From Armatimonadota bacterium (GTDB lineage: Bacteria; Bacteroidota; Ignavibacteria; OLB7): a stretch of 38,073 nt of DNA. Positions within the stretch are counted from its first letter, which is position 1. Each line of letters begins with the position of its first letter. The position numbers and the translations under genes were made by a program. Positions 1 to 8,964 of this stretch are shown piece by piece. The stretch lies in contig JADZEY010000122.1 in assembly GCA_020850315.1 (NCBI GenBank), positions 1 to 38,073 of the forward strand. The letters run 5' to 3'. The notes under the pieces are model-generated. The model saw only the letters and a program-made list of their open reading frames with translations, had not been told where the DNA came from and made no database searches.

Positions 1-235
1 CAACGGAAAAATGGTACTTTTCTTCTGCATTCGGCGTTTCCTGATGGCCTCCTCGTCGGAGGGTGATTGGTTATCACTTCAGGATACGCCGTTTGCTCCC
101 TTATACACAACTTTTGAAGATAACTCGGCAACATACTCTATCTGTAGCTGTTTGCCCTCGGATTGTGTTATCAACTCACAATAGGGGGGGGATTTCCCCC
201 TTATGCCAATTCTATCTTGTTGTTAAGTTACGGGC
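1..235. other. Upstream intergenic region, no convincing gene
   Basis: No supported gene is visible here. A 57-codon open frame at 11-184 on the plus strand has no recognisable domain or signal peptide and is probably chance. A run of eight G followed by ATTT and five C (184-200) can fold into a short hairpin just upstream of the first gene. The segment TATCTTG about 25 bases before the ATG at 236 weakly resembles a Bacteroidota -7 box, but this is only a guess. Confidence 0.4.
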
Positions 236-2659
236 ATGAACCTTACTATCATCCACTACGGTTGGCGTGTTCTGCTGGGCTGCGCTCTTGTTGCGTTTGG
301 CTTGGCGTTGCCAACCCCCTTGCGCTCCCAATCCGGCCACGTCGGAGCCGACTCGCTGAACATGACGTTGTTCGGCCAACTGAATCCTGTGGACACCGTT
401 GGCCCCCATGCCGCCCTTTGGGGCTGGACCGCCCCCGATGGCCGGGAGTACGCACTGTTCGGCAGCCAAATCGGGACGCATATCATTGATATCACCGAAC
501 AGCCAATCCGTGAGGTTGCGTTTATCGAGGGGCCGAGGAATTCTTGGCGGGAGATGAAAACCTACAAGAACTACGCCTACATCGTCTGCGAGGCCCATAC
601 CGAGGGGAAGGGGCTGCAGATCGTTGATCTTTCCGATCTCCCCAACTCTGCACGGCTGATCCGCACCGATACCACCAACTTCATCAGTGCCCACACGATC
701 TACGTGGACGACCACTACCTGTACGTGAACGGAACCCAGCCGGAGGAGGGGAAAGCCAACGGCGGAACAATCATCTTAGACCTTGAGCCGGACCCGACAA
801 CCCCCCGCAGGCTTGGCCAAGTGGACCCCTACTACTTCCACGACAGCTATGCCCGGAACGATACCTTGCTTGGCGCGGCGGTCTATGGACAGGGGTGTGA
901 TATTTGGGACATTAGCAACCCCGCAAGCCCCGTTCGGCTGGCCAATTTCAACTACCCGTACAGTGGAACGCACAACGCAGAGCTAACACCCGACGGCAAC
1001 TACATCGGCACTTCGGATGAGATAAATTTCACCCCGAAGACGCTGAAAATTTGGGACATCCGGGATTTGAACAACATCCATAAAGTGGCGGAGTTCACCC
1101 CGAGTCTGGATGACGTTATCCACAATGTCCACTTCATTGGCCGCTACGCTTACGTTGCCTGGTACACGGCCGGGGTGCGTATTCTGGATATGATTGATCC
1201 GCTTCATCCGCGTGAGGTTGCTTTTTACGATACCTATCCCGGAGCAAGTGGTGGCTACAACGGTGTGTGGGAGGTGTACGGTTGGTTCAAATCGGGGAAG
1301 GTGATTGCCAGCGACCGGAACACAGGGTTGTGGGTGATGAACTTCAACACCACCACTGCCGGCTCAATCTCCGGGATTGTGCGCGACGCAGCAACCAGTC
1401 AACCGGTAGCCAACGCAACCATCACTGTCCCGCAACTGAAGTTGCGGCTTACCACCAATGCCGACGGGGCCTACTACGTCGGCGGCGTTTCCGGAACCGC
1501 CGTTACGCTCACCACCGCCCGATTCCCCTACGCTGGTGTCACCACGCAGGAAGTGCTGAACGGCGACCGTAAGCAGGACATCCTTCTCACCCGACTTCCC
1601 CAAGAATGGATTACCCTCCGCGCCCAAGATCAAGCCGGGATGCCGATTAACGATTTCCTGTTTGCGGTGGAGCCAGTAAGCCGGTCGGAGAAAGCGGAGA
1701 ATGGAGCCGGAAGTCTGCTTCTTTCGCGCGATAGCACCTTCACCCTAACGGTGGGGCGATGGGGGTATCGGATCAGCCGAACAGAAGTGAAAATCCCAGA
1801 AGGGGGGAAGGAGATAACAGTGACGTTGCAGCCCGGCTACGAAGACGATGCAACGTTAGATCTGGGCTGGAGCTTCGACGACCCTGCCGACAACGCCACC
1901 ACCGGGCGGTGGGTTCGGATTGTCCCCTACCTGGGATACTCCAACTCCGGTTGGATACACCCCGATGCCGAACCAACCCGGCAGAACGGATACGTTTTTA
2001 TGACCGGCGAACCGCCCCACGACGCGCCCCCACAAATCAACGACGTGAACCGAGGGCAAACCACGCTTACCTCGCCGCTGATGGATCTATTCGGTTGGAG
2101 CGGCGTGAAAATCCGGTACGATCGCTGGTTTGTTCACTACCCCGCCGACACCGTTCGCGATTCCTTGTGGATTGAGCTTTCCAACGATGGCGGGCAAACC
2201 TGGAAGCTGATGCGTTGGTATGCCGAAGGGCGTTCCGGATGGGCTTCGGATACTCTGGAGCCCGGGGCGTACCTTCCCCTAACCACTCACATGAAATTCC
2301 GAATCCGCGCCCGCGACACGTTGGGGAACAGTTTGCTGTTTGCCGCAATGGATAATTTCAACGTTTTCATCACCCCTTCGCTTGCTGTGCCGGGGGGGAA
2401 GGGGGAAACAGGTATCCAACTGCGTGCAACCGCAACCGGGGTACGCCTTCAAGCCGCAGAAGAATATGCTGGGAAGAAGGTGAGCATTGATCTGGTTGAT
2501 CTTCTGGGAACCGTCCGGCAGCAGCTGATGGATGGAGTTGTTTCGCCAGCCCCGCAAACTCTATCGCTGGACCCCAATCTTCCCCCAGGCTGGTATGCTG
2601 TTCGGTTGCGATTGGATGGCCAGCTACGGCACGTTGAGCCAGTGGTAATCTCCCGATAG
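236..2659 (+). CDS. Secreted choice-of-anchor B family protein with T9SS-like C-terminus
   Basis: This 807-residue protein is probably exported. Residues 1-32 form a signal peptide with a hydrophobic core (GCALVAFGLAL) ending near LRSQS. Residues about 35-375 carry LVIVD-type propeller repeats typical of choice-of-anchor B proteins (for example GTHIIDITEQP, GLQIVDLSDLP, GVRILDMIDP). Residues about 380-460 form a carboxypeptidase-regulatory-like beta-sandwich (GIVRDAATSQPVANATI). Residues about 540-710 resemble the jelly-roll domain found at the C-terminus of secreted metallopeptidases (TTLTSPLMDL, WIELSNDGGQTW). The last 80 residues resemble a T9SS sorting domain, ending PPGWYAVRLRLDG then PVVISR. 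The function is unknown; the domains suggest surface display or adhesion. It is convergent with the next gene, with 38 bases between them. Confidence 0.88.
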   Translation: MNLTIIHYGWRVLLGCALVAFGLALPTPLRSQSGHVGADSLNMTLFGQLNPVDTVGPHAALWGWTAPDGREYALFGSQIGTHIIDITEQPIREVAFIEGPRNSWREMKTYKNYAYIVCEAHTEGKGLQIVDLSDLPNSARLIRTDTTNFISAHTIYVDDHYLYVNGTQPEEGKANGGTIILDLEPDPTTPRRLGQVDPYYFHDSYARNDTLLGAAVYGQGCDIWDISNPASPVRLANFNYPYSGTHNAELTPDGNYIGTSDEINFTPKTLKIWDIRDLNNIHKVAEFTPSLDDVIHNVHFIGRYAYVAWYTAGVRILDMIDPLHPREVAFYDTYPGASGGYNGVWEVYGWFKSGKVIASDRNTGLWVMNFNTTTAGSISGIVRDAATSQPVANATITVPQLKLRLTTNADGAYYVGGVSGTAVTLTTARFPYAGVTTQEVLNGDRKQDILLTRLPQEWITLRAQDQAGMPINDFLFAVEPVSRSEKAENGAGSLLLSRDSTFTLTVGRWGYRISRTEVKIPEGGKEITVTLQPGYEDDATLDLGWSFDDPADNATTGRWVRIVPYLGYSNSGWIHPDAEPTRQNGYVFMTGEPPHDAPPQINDVNRGQTTLTSPLMDLFGWSGVKIRYDRWFVHYPADTVRDSLWIELSNDGGQTWKLMRWYAEGRSGWASDTLEPGAYLPLTTHMKFRIRARDTLGNSLLFAAMDNFNVFITPSLAVPGGKGETGIQLRATATGVRLQAAEEYAGKKVSIDLVDLLGTVRQQLMDGVVSPAPQTLSLDPNLPPGWYAVRLRLDGQLRHVEPVVISR

Positions 2660-2697
2660 AGTTCGGCGGGCTGTGATGCTGCATGGTGGCTGCAATT

Positions 2698-3726
2698 TTA
2701 GCGCAAATCAAGCGGCCCCGGCATTCTGTCCTCGATTGGTGCTGCCGATGATACCTTTGTGGTATCAAGGAACCAACGTTTGGTGTAGGGGTCGGTGCTG
2801 AAGAAGGTGGTCAGCAGTTTTCCGATCTTGGTTTCGCCAAGTGGGCCCGGGTGCACTCCGTCGGCTTCCACATCTTCTGGCAACCAGGTGTGGCCAACGC
2901 TGTTCGGGGTTGCGCCGTTGGTCCAGAACGGTGCTGCCCAGGCAACAAGCGGAGCCTTGCGGTCGTCGCCGTGCCAATCAAGCCGTGGGTCGGTTTCGTT
3001 CATCTGTGCCTCGATCAACCATTTCCACATCCATGAGTTGTAGTAGGCGCGTGGCTCCAGATGCTTCACCAAACCGTCGTCATCTGGTTTTGGGGAAACA
3101 TACTGCGTGGTGTTTCGCCCGGTGACATACACCACCCGCAGGTTTGGGAAGGTGGTGCGGATCCGTTGCAGCAGTTCCACAAACTGATCTTGCTCACGAT
3201 AGACAGCATCAGGAAAACTCAGCGTGTCGCCACGTCCTTCCAGCGATCCGGTCTTCAGCCAGATAACCGACACTTGGTTGAACGATGAACCCGCGTCGCG
3301 CAATTCCCGCCCCACATTGTTCTGAAAATATCGGCCACTGGTATCGTTCATCTTCTCCAGCGAAATCCCCCCTTGCCCGCCGTTGACAAACAGCAGAGCC
3401 GGGTTGAGATTAGGCAGCTTCATCGCCTCGGCAACAAATGCTGGGAATTCCTGCGTTGGGCTGCTGGCACCAAGCAGAAGCAGCACGATTTTGCCAGTTG
3501 GGGAAGCAATCCCGGCCGTGTCAAGCGGGCCAATGCGGATGGTGACATGTTCCAGTGCGGTGGCGTGGGCGCGTGGCGGGGTGTTGCTGCCGTTGGGGTA
3601 CAATCCCCCGGAAAATCCTTTGTACAGGCCGGTTCCCAAAAGGTCAATTGGCGTGAAGGTTTGGGCCGAGATGCTGACCGATGCAGCAACTGAGAAGATC
3701 GTTGTACGCAGAGCAAACCGTGACAT
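2698..3726 (-). CDS. Secreted SGNH/GDSL-family hydrolase
   Basis: A 342-residue protein with an N-terminal signal sequence ending near VSISAQ. The chain has the order of conserved blocks of a secreted SGNH-hydrolase family: LLLLGASSPTQEF (nucleophile block, GAS instead of the usual GDS), VNGGQGG (oxyanion glycine block), VIWLKTG, VVYVTGRN, then PRAYYNSWMWKWLIEAQ and DGVHPGPLGETKIG with the catalytic Asp-x-x-His. Such enzymes are lipase/esterase-like and often remove acyl or acetyl groups from carbohydrates; the substrate here cannot be told. It ends convergently with the choice-of-anchor B gene. The family assignment is fairly firm; activity is an inference because the first block is atypical. 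Confidence 0.8.
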   Translation of the reverse strand: MSRFALRTTIFSVAASVSISAQTFTPIDLLGTGLYKGFSGGLYPNGSNTPPRAHATALEHVTIRIGPLDTAGIASPTGKIVLLLLGASSPTQEFPAFVAEAMKLPNLNPALLFVNGGQGGISLEKMNDTSGRYFQNNVGRELRDAGSSFNQVSVIWLKTGSLEGRGDTLSFPDAVYREQDQFVELLQRIRTTFPNLRVVYVTGRNTTQYVSPKPDDDGLVKHLEPRAYYNSWMWKWLIEAQMNETDPRLDWHGDDRKAPLVAWAAPFWTNGATPNSVGHTWLPEDVEADGVHPGPLGETKIGKLLTTFFSTDPYTKRWFLDTTKVSSAAPIEDRMPGPLDLR

Positions 3727-4058
3727 GGCAGCCTCCAGAAATGGTTATGATGAAGAGGGCTTTTGCCCGATGTCCATGCTGAGAGGCGGCAGTGAGTGAT
3801 TCGTTCCTGGTGATGATAGAAAGTGAGGTCGGCAGGCATTCGTCGTTATTACAAGGGCAGATTAGCTATCGCGGCTGCTTCGCAATGACAATCGACGGAT
3901 TGACGGGTGAGCTTGCTCACCCGCTCATGCTGAGCCTGTCGAAGCATTCTGGCGTGTGGCAGTGTGCGAGTACTGTTCTCTCGGAAACCCCGTGAGATTG
4001 GCTATCGCCGCTGCTGCGCGGTGCTTCGTCGAAGACTCCTTGTAGGAAGCCGCCGCCG
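3727..4058. other. Intergenic region holding dispersed repeats
   Basis: No gene is supported in these 332 bases. The region contains one copy of a dispersed palindromic repeat (3913-3967) that recurs near 12174. It also has an imperfect 20-bp direct repeat, GATTrGCTATCGCsGCTGCT, at 3860-3879 and 3996-4015, one copy on each side of the palindromic repeat. Open frames here are translations of the repeats. Confidence 0.6.
3913..3967 (+). repeat. Dispersed palindromic repeat, copy 1
   Basis: The segment starts with a perfect 8-bp hairpin, GGGTGAGC-TT-GCTCACCC style, followed by CGCTCATGCTGAGCyTGTCGAAGC and a GTGGCAGTG tail. The same string occurs at about 12174-12226 with only a few differences. 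The core CTCATGCTGAG is found inverted at 8652-8662, and a related degenerate form lies at about 8855-8895. This looks like a REP-like intergenic repeat. Confidence 0.75.
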
Positions 4059-4877
4059 CTACCGGAAACAATAGACGGTGAAGAGCCAATCGTACGGGCT
4101 TTGCCATTGCGGGTAGTTGATAGTAGTCCCTTCATAGCGGGTGGTGAATGCCCCCAAGTACGGGTCAATAACGTGCATGGTGCTGTCGGCTTCGTAGCCG
4201 ATAATCACCACGGTGTAGTAGTATTTGGGGTTCTGAAGATATGCGATCACAGGGCGGTGTTGGGCAATCTGCTCCCGCAACGATTCCCACGAGAGTGGAG
4301 CTTGGCTCTGTTCGGAATAGATCCGACCAAACCGCAGTATCGCCCGTTCGATTTTATCTACCGTGGCGTAGTCGTCGCATGGTTGTTTGCAGCAATCGCT
4401 TCCAATGGCATCCCCCATGATTGTGCACGGCGCAACATCCACCCCGCGATACCGCAGCACCGTTGCCACAGCGTTTGCCCACAGCGCATCATGCTCCCCC
4501 ATGGGCAAGTGTTGAACATCAAGAATCATGGAAGGTGGGGGGGGCGCAAATACCTGAATCGTGTCCAGCAGTTCATCGCTAACGCCGTCGCTGTTTTTGC
4601 ACACCAACCGAACAACGTATGTGCCAGTATCGGCATAGCGAACCGATGGTGAGGTTTGGGTGGAGGTAACTCCATTTCCAAAGTCCCACAGATACTCGCT
4701 TGCGGCATACGACTGGTTGCTGAACTCCGTCAGCGAATCCTTGAACGCACGGCATCCAACCCAAAAACGTGCTTCCGGTGCAGGGCTTTCGCTTCCGATA
4801 ACCCCGCAGGAAAGCAGCAAAAGCGATAAAGCAAGAGCCGCCACTGATAGCAGTGTATGATGACGTTGGAATACCAT
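4059..4877 (-). CDS. Lipoprotein with PKD domain and papain-like (C39-like) domain lacking catalytic residues
   Basis: This 272-residue protein begins with a lipoprotein signal: hydrophobic LALSLLLLSC with the lipid-anchored Cys at residue 24. Residues about 37-110 form a PKD domain (WDFGNG, then YADTGTYVVRLVC). Residues about 118-272 resemble the papain-like C39/AvrRpt2-type peptidase fold, with an oxyanion-type Gln at 122, the helix ALWANAVATVLRYRG and the strand VVIIGYEADSTMHVIDP. In active relatives the helix starts with CWAA and the strand is preceded by a His; here these read LWAN and YYYT, so both Cys and His appear to be lost. It may be a binding or inhibitory pseudoenzyme. It is divergent from the OmpA-like gene, with about 74 bases between the starts. 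Confidence 0.72.
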   Translation of the reverse strand: MVFQRHHTLLSVAALALSLLLLSCGVIGSESPAPEARFWVGCRAFKDSLTEFSNQSYAASEYLWDFGNGVTSTQTSPSVRYADTGTYVVRLVCKNSDGVSDELLDTIQVFAPPPPSMILDVQHLPMGEHDALWANAVATVLRYRGVDVAPCTIMGDAIGSDCCKQPCDDYATVDKIERAILRFGRIYSEQSQAPLSWESLREQIAQHRPVIAYLQNPKYYYTVVIIGYEADSTMHVIDPYLGAFTTRYEGTTINYPQWQSPYDWLFTVYCFR

Positions 4878-4951
4878 TGCCAGAAAGGATAAATTCTACA
4901 GCCGATAGACTTGCGTTGCCGCAACAAGAAAATAACACCGTAATCAACACC

Positions 4952-6223
4952 ATGATCATTTGCCTGAACCGACAAGCCCCCGTTGCCTTGCTATTGGCGT
5001 TGGCGATGTGGCACGCCGCAGTTGCCCAACCAGAGCCCCCATTGATAAACGCTTTGGCATTGCCGAACGGAGCCTTCATCATCTCCGCCCCGGCAAGCTA
5101 TGCGGTTTCCGCCAGCACCGACGAAGCTGTGGCCCCATGGTCCCCGGAAGCATTGGTTGACGGCACAACCCGGCTGGGGTGGTGCAGTGCTGCCAATTCC
5201 CCGCTTCCGATAGAGTTCGTTGTTGAGTTATCAGAACCCTACCGGATTGAGCAGCTTCGGTTCAACACCCAATGCCAGAAGGAGTACCAGGGGATTAGCG
5301 CGCGCAAAGTGAATGTGGAGTTCTCGCAGGAATCCCCAGCTTCAGGGTTCAGCACGGCTGGGACGTTTATTCTGCAAGAGCAGAGCAACGCAACGATTCC
5401 GCTGGCAACGCCGGCAACCGCACGCTGGGTGCGTCTGACGATTCTGTCAAATCACGGCAACCCTTCTTTTACGGAACTGATGGAGGTTGAGGCGTTGGGC
5501 CGGCCAATCAGCACTGAGGTTCCCGCCATTGATCTTACCGGGCGGTGGCAGACAAACTGGGGCTGGGTGGATATTCAGCAGGAAGGATCGAACATCACCG
5601 GAAACTACGAGTACCGCAACGGAGTGATCCCACAAGGTGGGATGCAGCGCAGGGTTGCCTCCTTCCGTTGGGTGGAATCCGAAGCAAACGCCGAAGGGCG
5701 CGCAGTGCTGGTGGTGAACGCCGAAGGAAATCGCTTGAACGGCATCTGGTGCCACGGCGACGACCTGTCGCGCTACGGATTCTGGGTCTTCCGCCGTGTG
5801 CAGCAAAGCGTTGGAACCGGGGGGAATATGACCGAGGAGCGCGCCGCTGCACAACTGCATCAAGACATTGACACCAAAGGGCGTGCGATTATTTACGGCA
5901 TTAACTTTGCCACTGGGTCTGCCGACATCCTTCCAGAATCGGAAGGGACGCTACGGACAATCGGGCGATTGCTGACCGACCACCCAACGTTGCAACTGCT
6001 GATTGAAGGGCACACCGACAACGTTGGCGATAGAACCGACAACCAGCGATTATCGCAACGCCGTGCCGAAAGCGTCAGGGCCCACTTGATAGCGCGCCAC
6101 AACATCGCCCCGGCACGACTGCAAGCCGAAGGCCGCGGCGAAGCAGAGCCAATCGGCGACAACAACTTCGAGCTTGGCCGGGCAGCAAACCGAAGGGTGG
6201 AATTGAAGGAACTTCAACAGTGA
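4952..6223 (+). CDS. OmpA-family protein with discoidin (F5/8 type C) domain
   Basis: The chosen ATG at 4952 gives a 423-residue protein starting with a clean signal peptide (APVALLLALAMWHAAVAQ). The open frame extends 33 codons upstream, but that part would overlap the divergent lipoprotein gene. Residues about 60-183 match a discoidin-like galactose-binding domain (EALVDGTTRLGWCS, then ARWVRLTILSNHGNPSFTELMEVEALG). Residues about 195-283 form a separate beta-rich domain. Residues about 310-420 are an OmpA C-terminal peptidoglycan-binding domain (INFATGSADILPES, IEGHTDNVGD, LSQRRAESVRAHL, GRGEAEP). It is probably periplasmic, holding peptidoglycan at one end and a glycan or protein at the other. 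No beta-barrel is present, so it is not a classical porin-type OmpA. Confidence 0.87.
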   Translation: MIICLNRQAPVALLLALAMWHAAVAQPEPPLINALALPNGAFIISAPASYAVSASTDEAVAPWSPEALVDGTTRLGWCSAANSPLPIEFVVELSEPYRIEQLRFNTQCQKEYQGISARKVNVEFSQESPASGFSTAGTFILQEQSNATIPLATPATARWVRLTILSNHGNPSFTELMEVEALGRPISTEVPAIDLTGRWQTNWGWVDIQQEGSNITGNYEYRNGVIPQGGMQRRVASFRWVESEANAEGRAVLVVNAEGNRLNGIWCHGDDLSRYGFWVFRRVQQSVGTGGNMTEERAAAQLHQDIDTKGRAIIYGINFATGSADILPESEGTLRTIGRLLTDHPTLQLLIEGHTDNVGDRTDNQRLSQRRAESVRAHLIARHNIAPARLQAEGRGEAEPIGDNNFELGRAANRRVELKELQQ

Positions 6224-6278
6224 GAGCCGGAGCCAGATAGGGAAAAAACACCGCAACGAATCGAGGGTTCATTGAACG

Positions 6279-6827
6279 ATGAACACGCAATCAACCGCTG
6301 CAAACCGAACCCAACTGTTCATCCGCTTAGAGCGTGCTGAAGATTATTCAGCAGTTGCCGCCATCCTTAGCGCAGCATTTGGCGGCACTGCCGAATCCCA
6401 ACTGGTTACTGCATTGCGGAGCCATTCAGCAGTGAAAAGCCTTGTGGCGGTAATCGGTAAGGCGGTGGTGGGGCATATCGCTTTTTCCCCAGTGACGGCT
6501 CCAGTGACGCTTGGCTATGTCCCTGCCGAAATTTCAGCCTACGGATTGGCTCCCCTTGCCGTAAGTCCAGAATACCAGAGTTTGGGGATAGGAACGGAGC
6601 TTGTTCACGCTGGCTTGAAGCTGATGGAGCAAGCGGGGGCAAACCTGATTGTTGTGCTTGGCGCCCCTGCCTACTACTCACGATTTGGGTTCCGGCCAGC
6701 CGCCCTGTTCAACCTTACCTGCAAGTGGGAAGATCACCAAGACTCGTTTCAGGTGTGGTCGCGGCTTCCTGATGCAGCAATCCCGCAGGGGATGGTTGCG
6801 TACCTGCCGGAGTTCGATGCGTTTTAG
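6279..6827 (+). CDS. GNAT-family N-acetyltransferase (YhbS-like)
   Basis: A 182-residue cytoplasmic acetyltransferase. The acetyl-CoA binding motif A is clear: LAVSPEYQSLGIGTELVHAGL (residues about 89-108), with the Q-x-x-G-x-G/A type loop QSLGIG. The later VVLGAPAYYSRFGFRPA is the typical motif B region of YhbS-like proteins. The first 60 residues (IRLERAEDYSAVAAILSAAFGG) form the usual N-terminal strand-helix-helix. The acceptor substrate is unknown. The gene starts 55 bases after the OmpA-like gene in the same direction, so co-transcription is possible but not shown. Confidence 0.88.
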   Translation: MNTQSTAANRTQLFIRLERAEDYSAVAAILSAAFGGTAESQLVTALRSHSAVKSLVAVIGKAVVGHIAFSPVTAPVTLGYVPAEISAYGLAPLAVSPEYQSLGIGTELVHAGLKLMEQAGANLIVVLGAPAYYSRFGFRPAALFNLTCKWEDHQDSFQVWSRLPDAAIPQGMVAYLPEFDAF

Positions 6828-6952
6828 ACCTCACCCATCCCCGCATCTCGGGTATTCAGGATGTACGGGATGCGTCGCCAAGAACAACGAAATCCCCCCC
6901 CCAACAACCCGTTACCCGCCCCCGGTTCTACCCCCCCATATCTTTGCAAACT
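6828..6952 (+). promoter_or_regulatory. Putative prfC promoter with Bacteroidota-type -7 box
   Basis: The bases TATCTTTG at 6939-6946 match the Bacteroidota -7 consensus TAnnTTTG and lie only 6 bases before the ATG of prfC. No good -33 TTG is visible at the expected distance. If real, transcription would start at or next to the start codon, giving a leaderless mRNA. The rest of this gap is C-rich and has no Shine-Dalgarno sequence before prfC. Confidence 0.45.
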
Positions 6953-8548
6953 ATGAGCGAACTGCAGGAACAAATAGCGCGGCGGCGAACCTTCGCCATC
7001 ATCTCGCACCCGGATGCCGGGAAAACTACCCTTACCGAAAAATTGCTGCTGTACGGCGGCGCGCTCCGCTTGGCGGGGTCGGTTACGGCGCGGCGAAATA
7101 TGCGCAAAGCCACCAGCGATTGGATGGAGCTTGAGCAGCAACGCGGCATCTCCGTCACCAGCACGGTGCTGCAATTTGAGTACAAAGAACACACCATCAA
7201 CCTGCTGGACACCCCCGGCCACGAAGACTTCTCCGAAGACACCTACCGCACCCTAACCGCAGCCGATAGCGCGGTGATGCTGATTGATTCGGCAAAAGGA
7301 ATCGAGCCGCAAACCCGGAAATTGTTCGAGGTCTGCCGCATCCGCCGCATCCCCATTTTCACCTTCATCAACAAGATGGATCGCCCCGGGCGTGCGGCGT
7401 TGGAATTATTAGATGAATTGGAAGGAGAGTTCGGCATCGCGCCCTGGCCGGTGAATTGGCCGATAGGTTCCGGCCCAACGTTCAGCGGTGTGTATGACCG
7501 CCTTCACCACCGCGCCCACTTGTACGAACGCACCGCCCACGGGGCCTACCGAGCACCGGTGGAACTAACCGATTTGAATGATCCGAAACTTGCCGGAATG
7601 ATTGGCCAGCGTGAGCTTTCCGAGCTTCGCGATGACCTTGAGTTGATTGGTGGCGCCGGGGTGGAGTACGACCACCAGCGATTCCTGACCGGTGAAATTT
7701 CCCCCACGTTTTTCGGCAGTGCTGTCAACAACTTTGGGGTTGATCTATTCCTGGAACGCTTCGTTTCCCTTGCCCCCCAGCCGACCCCGCGACGCACCGA
7801 GCAAGGGCCGCTGGATCCGGCATCGGAAACCTTCACAGGCTTTGTTTTTAAGATTCAAGCAAACATGGATCGCCAGCACCGCGACCGTGTGGCCTTCCTG
7901 CGGATCTGTTCCGGAAAATTTGAGCGCGACATGAACGTGACCAACACCCGCAGCGGTCGCCAGGTGCGGTTAAGCCGTCCGCACAAACTGTTTGCGCAGG
8001 AGCGTGAGACGGTGGAGGAAGCATATCCGGGCGACATCATCGGGCTGATGAATCCCGGTGTGTTTGCCATTGGCGACACGGTGACATCGGGGAAGGCGGT
8101 GCAGTTCGAGCCAATTCCCCATTTCTCCCCCGAGCGTTTTGCCAGCGTCCGAACACCCTCGCCAGCAAAGCGGAAATCGCTGCAGAAAGGGTTGGATCAG
8201 TTGCGCGAAGAAGGGGCAATCCAGGTGATGCAATCGCCAAACAGCACCGACCCGATTTTGGCAGCCGTTGGCCAGCTTCAGTTTGATGTTGTGAAGTTCC
8301 GGCTGGAGGCGGAGTATGGTGTTGATGTGATTCTGGCTCCGCTTCCGTTTGTTGCCGCACGCTGGCTGTTCGGCAGCCAAGAAGACCTAAGCAACATGGT
8401 GCTGTACAGCGGCACGGTGGTGGTGAACGATGCCGACGGCCTTCCGGTGATGCTGTTCCAAAGCGATTGGCATATCGGTGCCGCGCAGGAGAAAAATCCA
8501 CGGGTGACGTTCAGCCCAGTGGTTCGGGGTGAGGCGGTTCCGGTGTAA
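6953..8548 (+). CDS. prfC: Peptide chain release factor 3
   Basis: RF3 is a translational GTPase that recycles RF1/RF2 from the ribosome after peptide release. The 531-residue length fits the family. GTPase motifs are intact: SHPDAGKTTLTEK (P-loop, the SHPDAGKT form that marks RF3), GISVTST (switch I), DTPGHEDF (switch II), NKMDRPGR (NKxD) and a GSA motif in FFGSAVNN. The C-terminal half has the RF3 features SGKFERDMNVT and VGQLQFDVVKFRLEAEYGVDV. The ATG at 6953 is preferred over an in-frame TTG at 6944, which lies inside the apparent promoter box. There is no Shine-Dalgarno sequence upstream. Confidence 0.97.
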   Translation: MSELQEQIARRRTFAIISHPDAGKTTLTEKLLLYGGALRLAGSVTARRNMRKATSDWMELEQQRGISVTSTVLQFEYKEHTINLLDTPGHEDFSEDTYRTLTAADSAVMLIDSAKGIEPQTRKLFEVCRIRRIPIFTFINKMDRPGRAALELLDELEGEFGIAPWPVNWPIGSGPTFSGVYDRLHHRAHLYERTAHGAYRAPVELTDLNDPKLAGMIGQRELSELRDDLELIGGAGVEYDHQRFLTGEISPTFFGSAVNNFGVDLFLERFVSLAPQPTPRRTEQGPLDPASETFTGFVFKIQANMDRQHRDRVAFLRICSGKFERDMNVTNTRSGRQVRLSRPHKLFAQERETVEEAYPGDIIGLMNPGVFAIGDTVTSGKAVQFEPIPHFSPERFASVRTPSPAKRKSLQKGLDQLREEGAIQVMQSPNSTDPILAAVGQLQFDVVKFRLEAEYGVDVILAPLPFVAARWLFGSQEDLSNMVLYSGTVVVNDADGLPVMLFQSDWHIGAAQEKNPRVTFSPVVRGEAVPV

Positions 8549-8587
8549 GTATGGTTGGTGAATGTAGTTGAACCCGAACTCATGTAA

Positions 8588-8800
8588 CTCACCTTACGCA
8601 GAGTTTGGATAGTGCAGACTTGCTCGTTCACTGGCTTGCTTCGACAAGCTCAGCATGAGCGGAGGGTGATGTCCAGTGGAACAGCGAAGCATTGAAAGCC
8701 CTTTTCGCCTTTGGCTCCCTCTTCCGTCCGACCAATGGAGTGGAAATAGTAGCATCACCCGCTTGGGAGAGGGCCGGGGTGAGGGCTGGCAGCGAACGAG
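8588..8800 (+). repeat. Dispersed ~200-bp repeat, copy B (truncated at right end)
   Basis: The segment starts with CTCACCTTACGCAGA (8588-8602), which is also a terminal repeat of the inverted copy at 12232-12436. Homology to the reverse complement of that copy then continues through GCAGACTTGC, TGGCTTGCTTCGA, TTTGGCTCCCTCT, CGACCAATGGAGTGGAA and GGGAGAGGGCCGGGGTGAGG to about 8800. A block of about 50 bp carrying a CTCAGCATGAGC repeat is inserted inside this copy. The right terminal repeat is missing, so this copy appears degraded. Confidence 0.75.
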
Positions 8801-8964
8801 GGTAACAGTGAAAGATTGCCTGTTCAGTGGCTCCACTCATACCCTTCGACAGACTCGGGGCAGGCTTCGACGGGACTCACAGCATGAGCGGAGGGTGTGT
8901 TCCGATGGAGCACCCAAGCACTGCAATCACCAAGCTCTATCATGGTGTTGTGTAAGGCCAGTCA

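Noticed and set aside
11-184. 57-codon frame at the left end of the window
   Set aside because: No ribosome binding site, signal or domain; composition is like the surrounding intergenic DNA.
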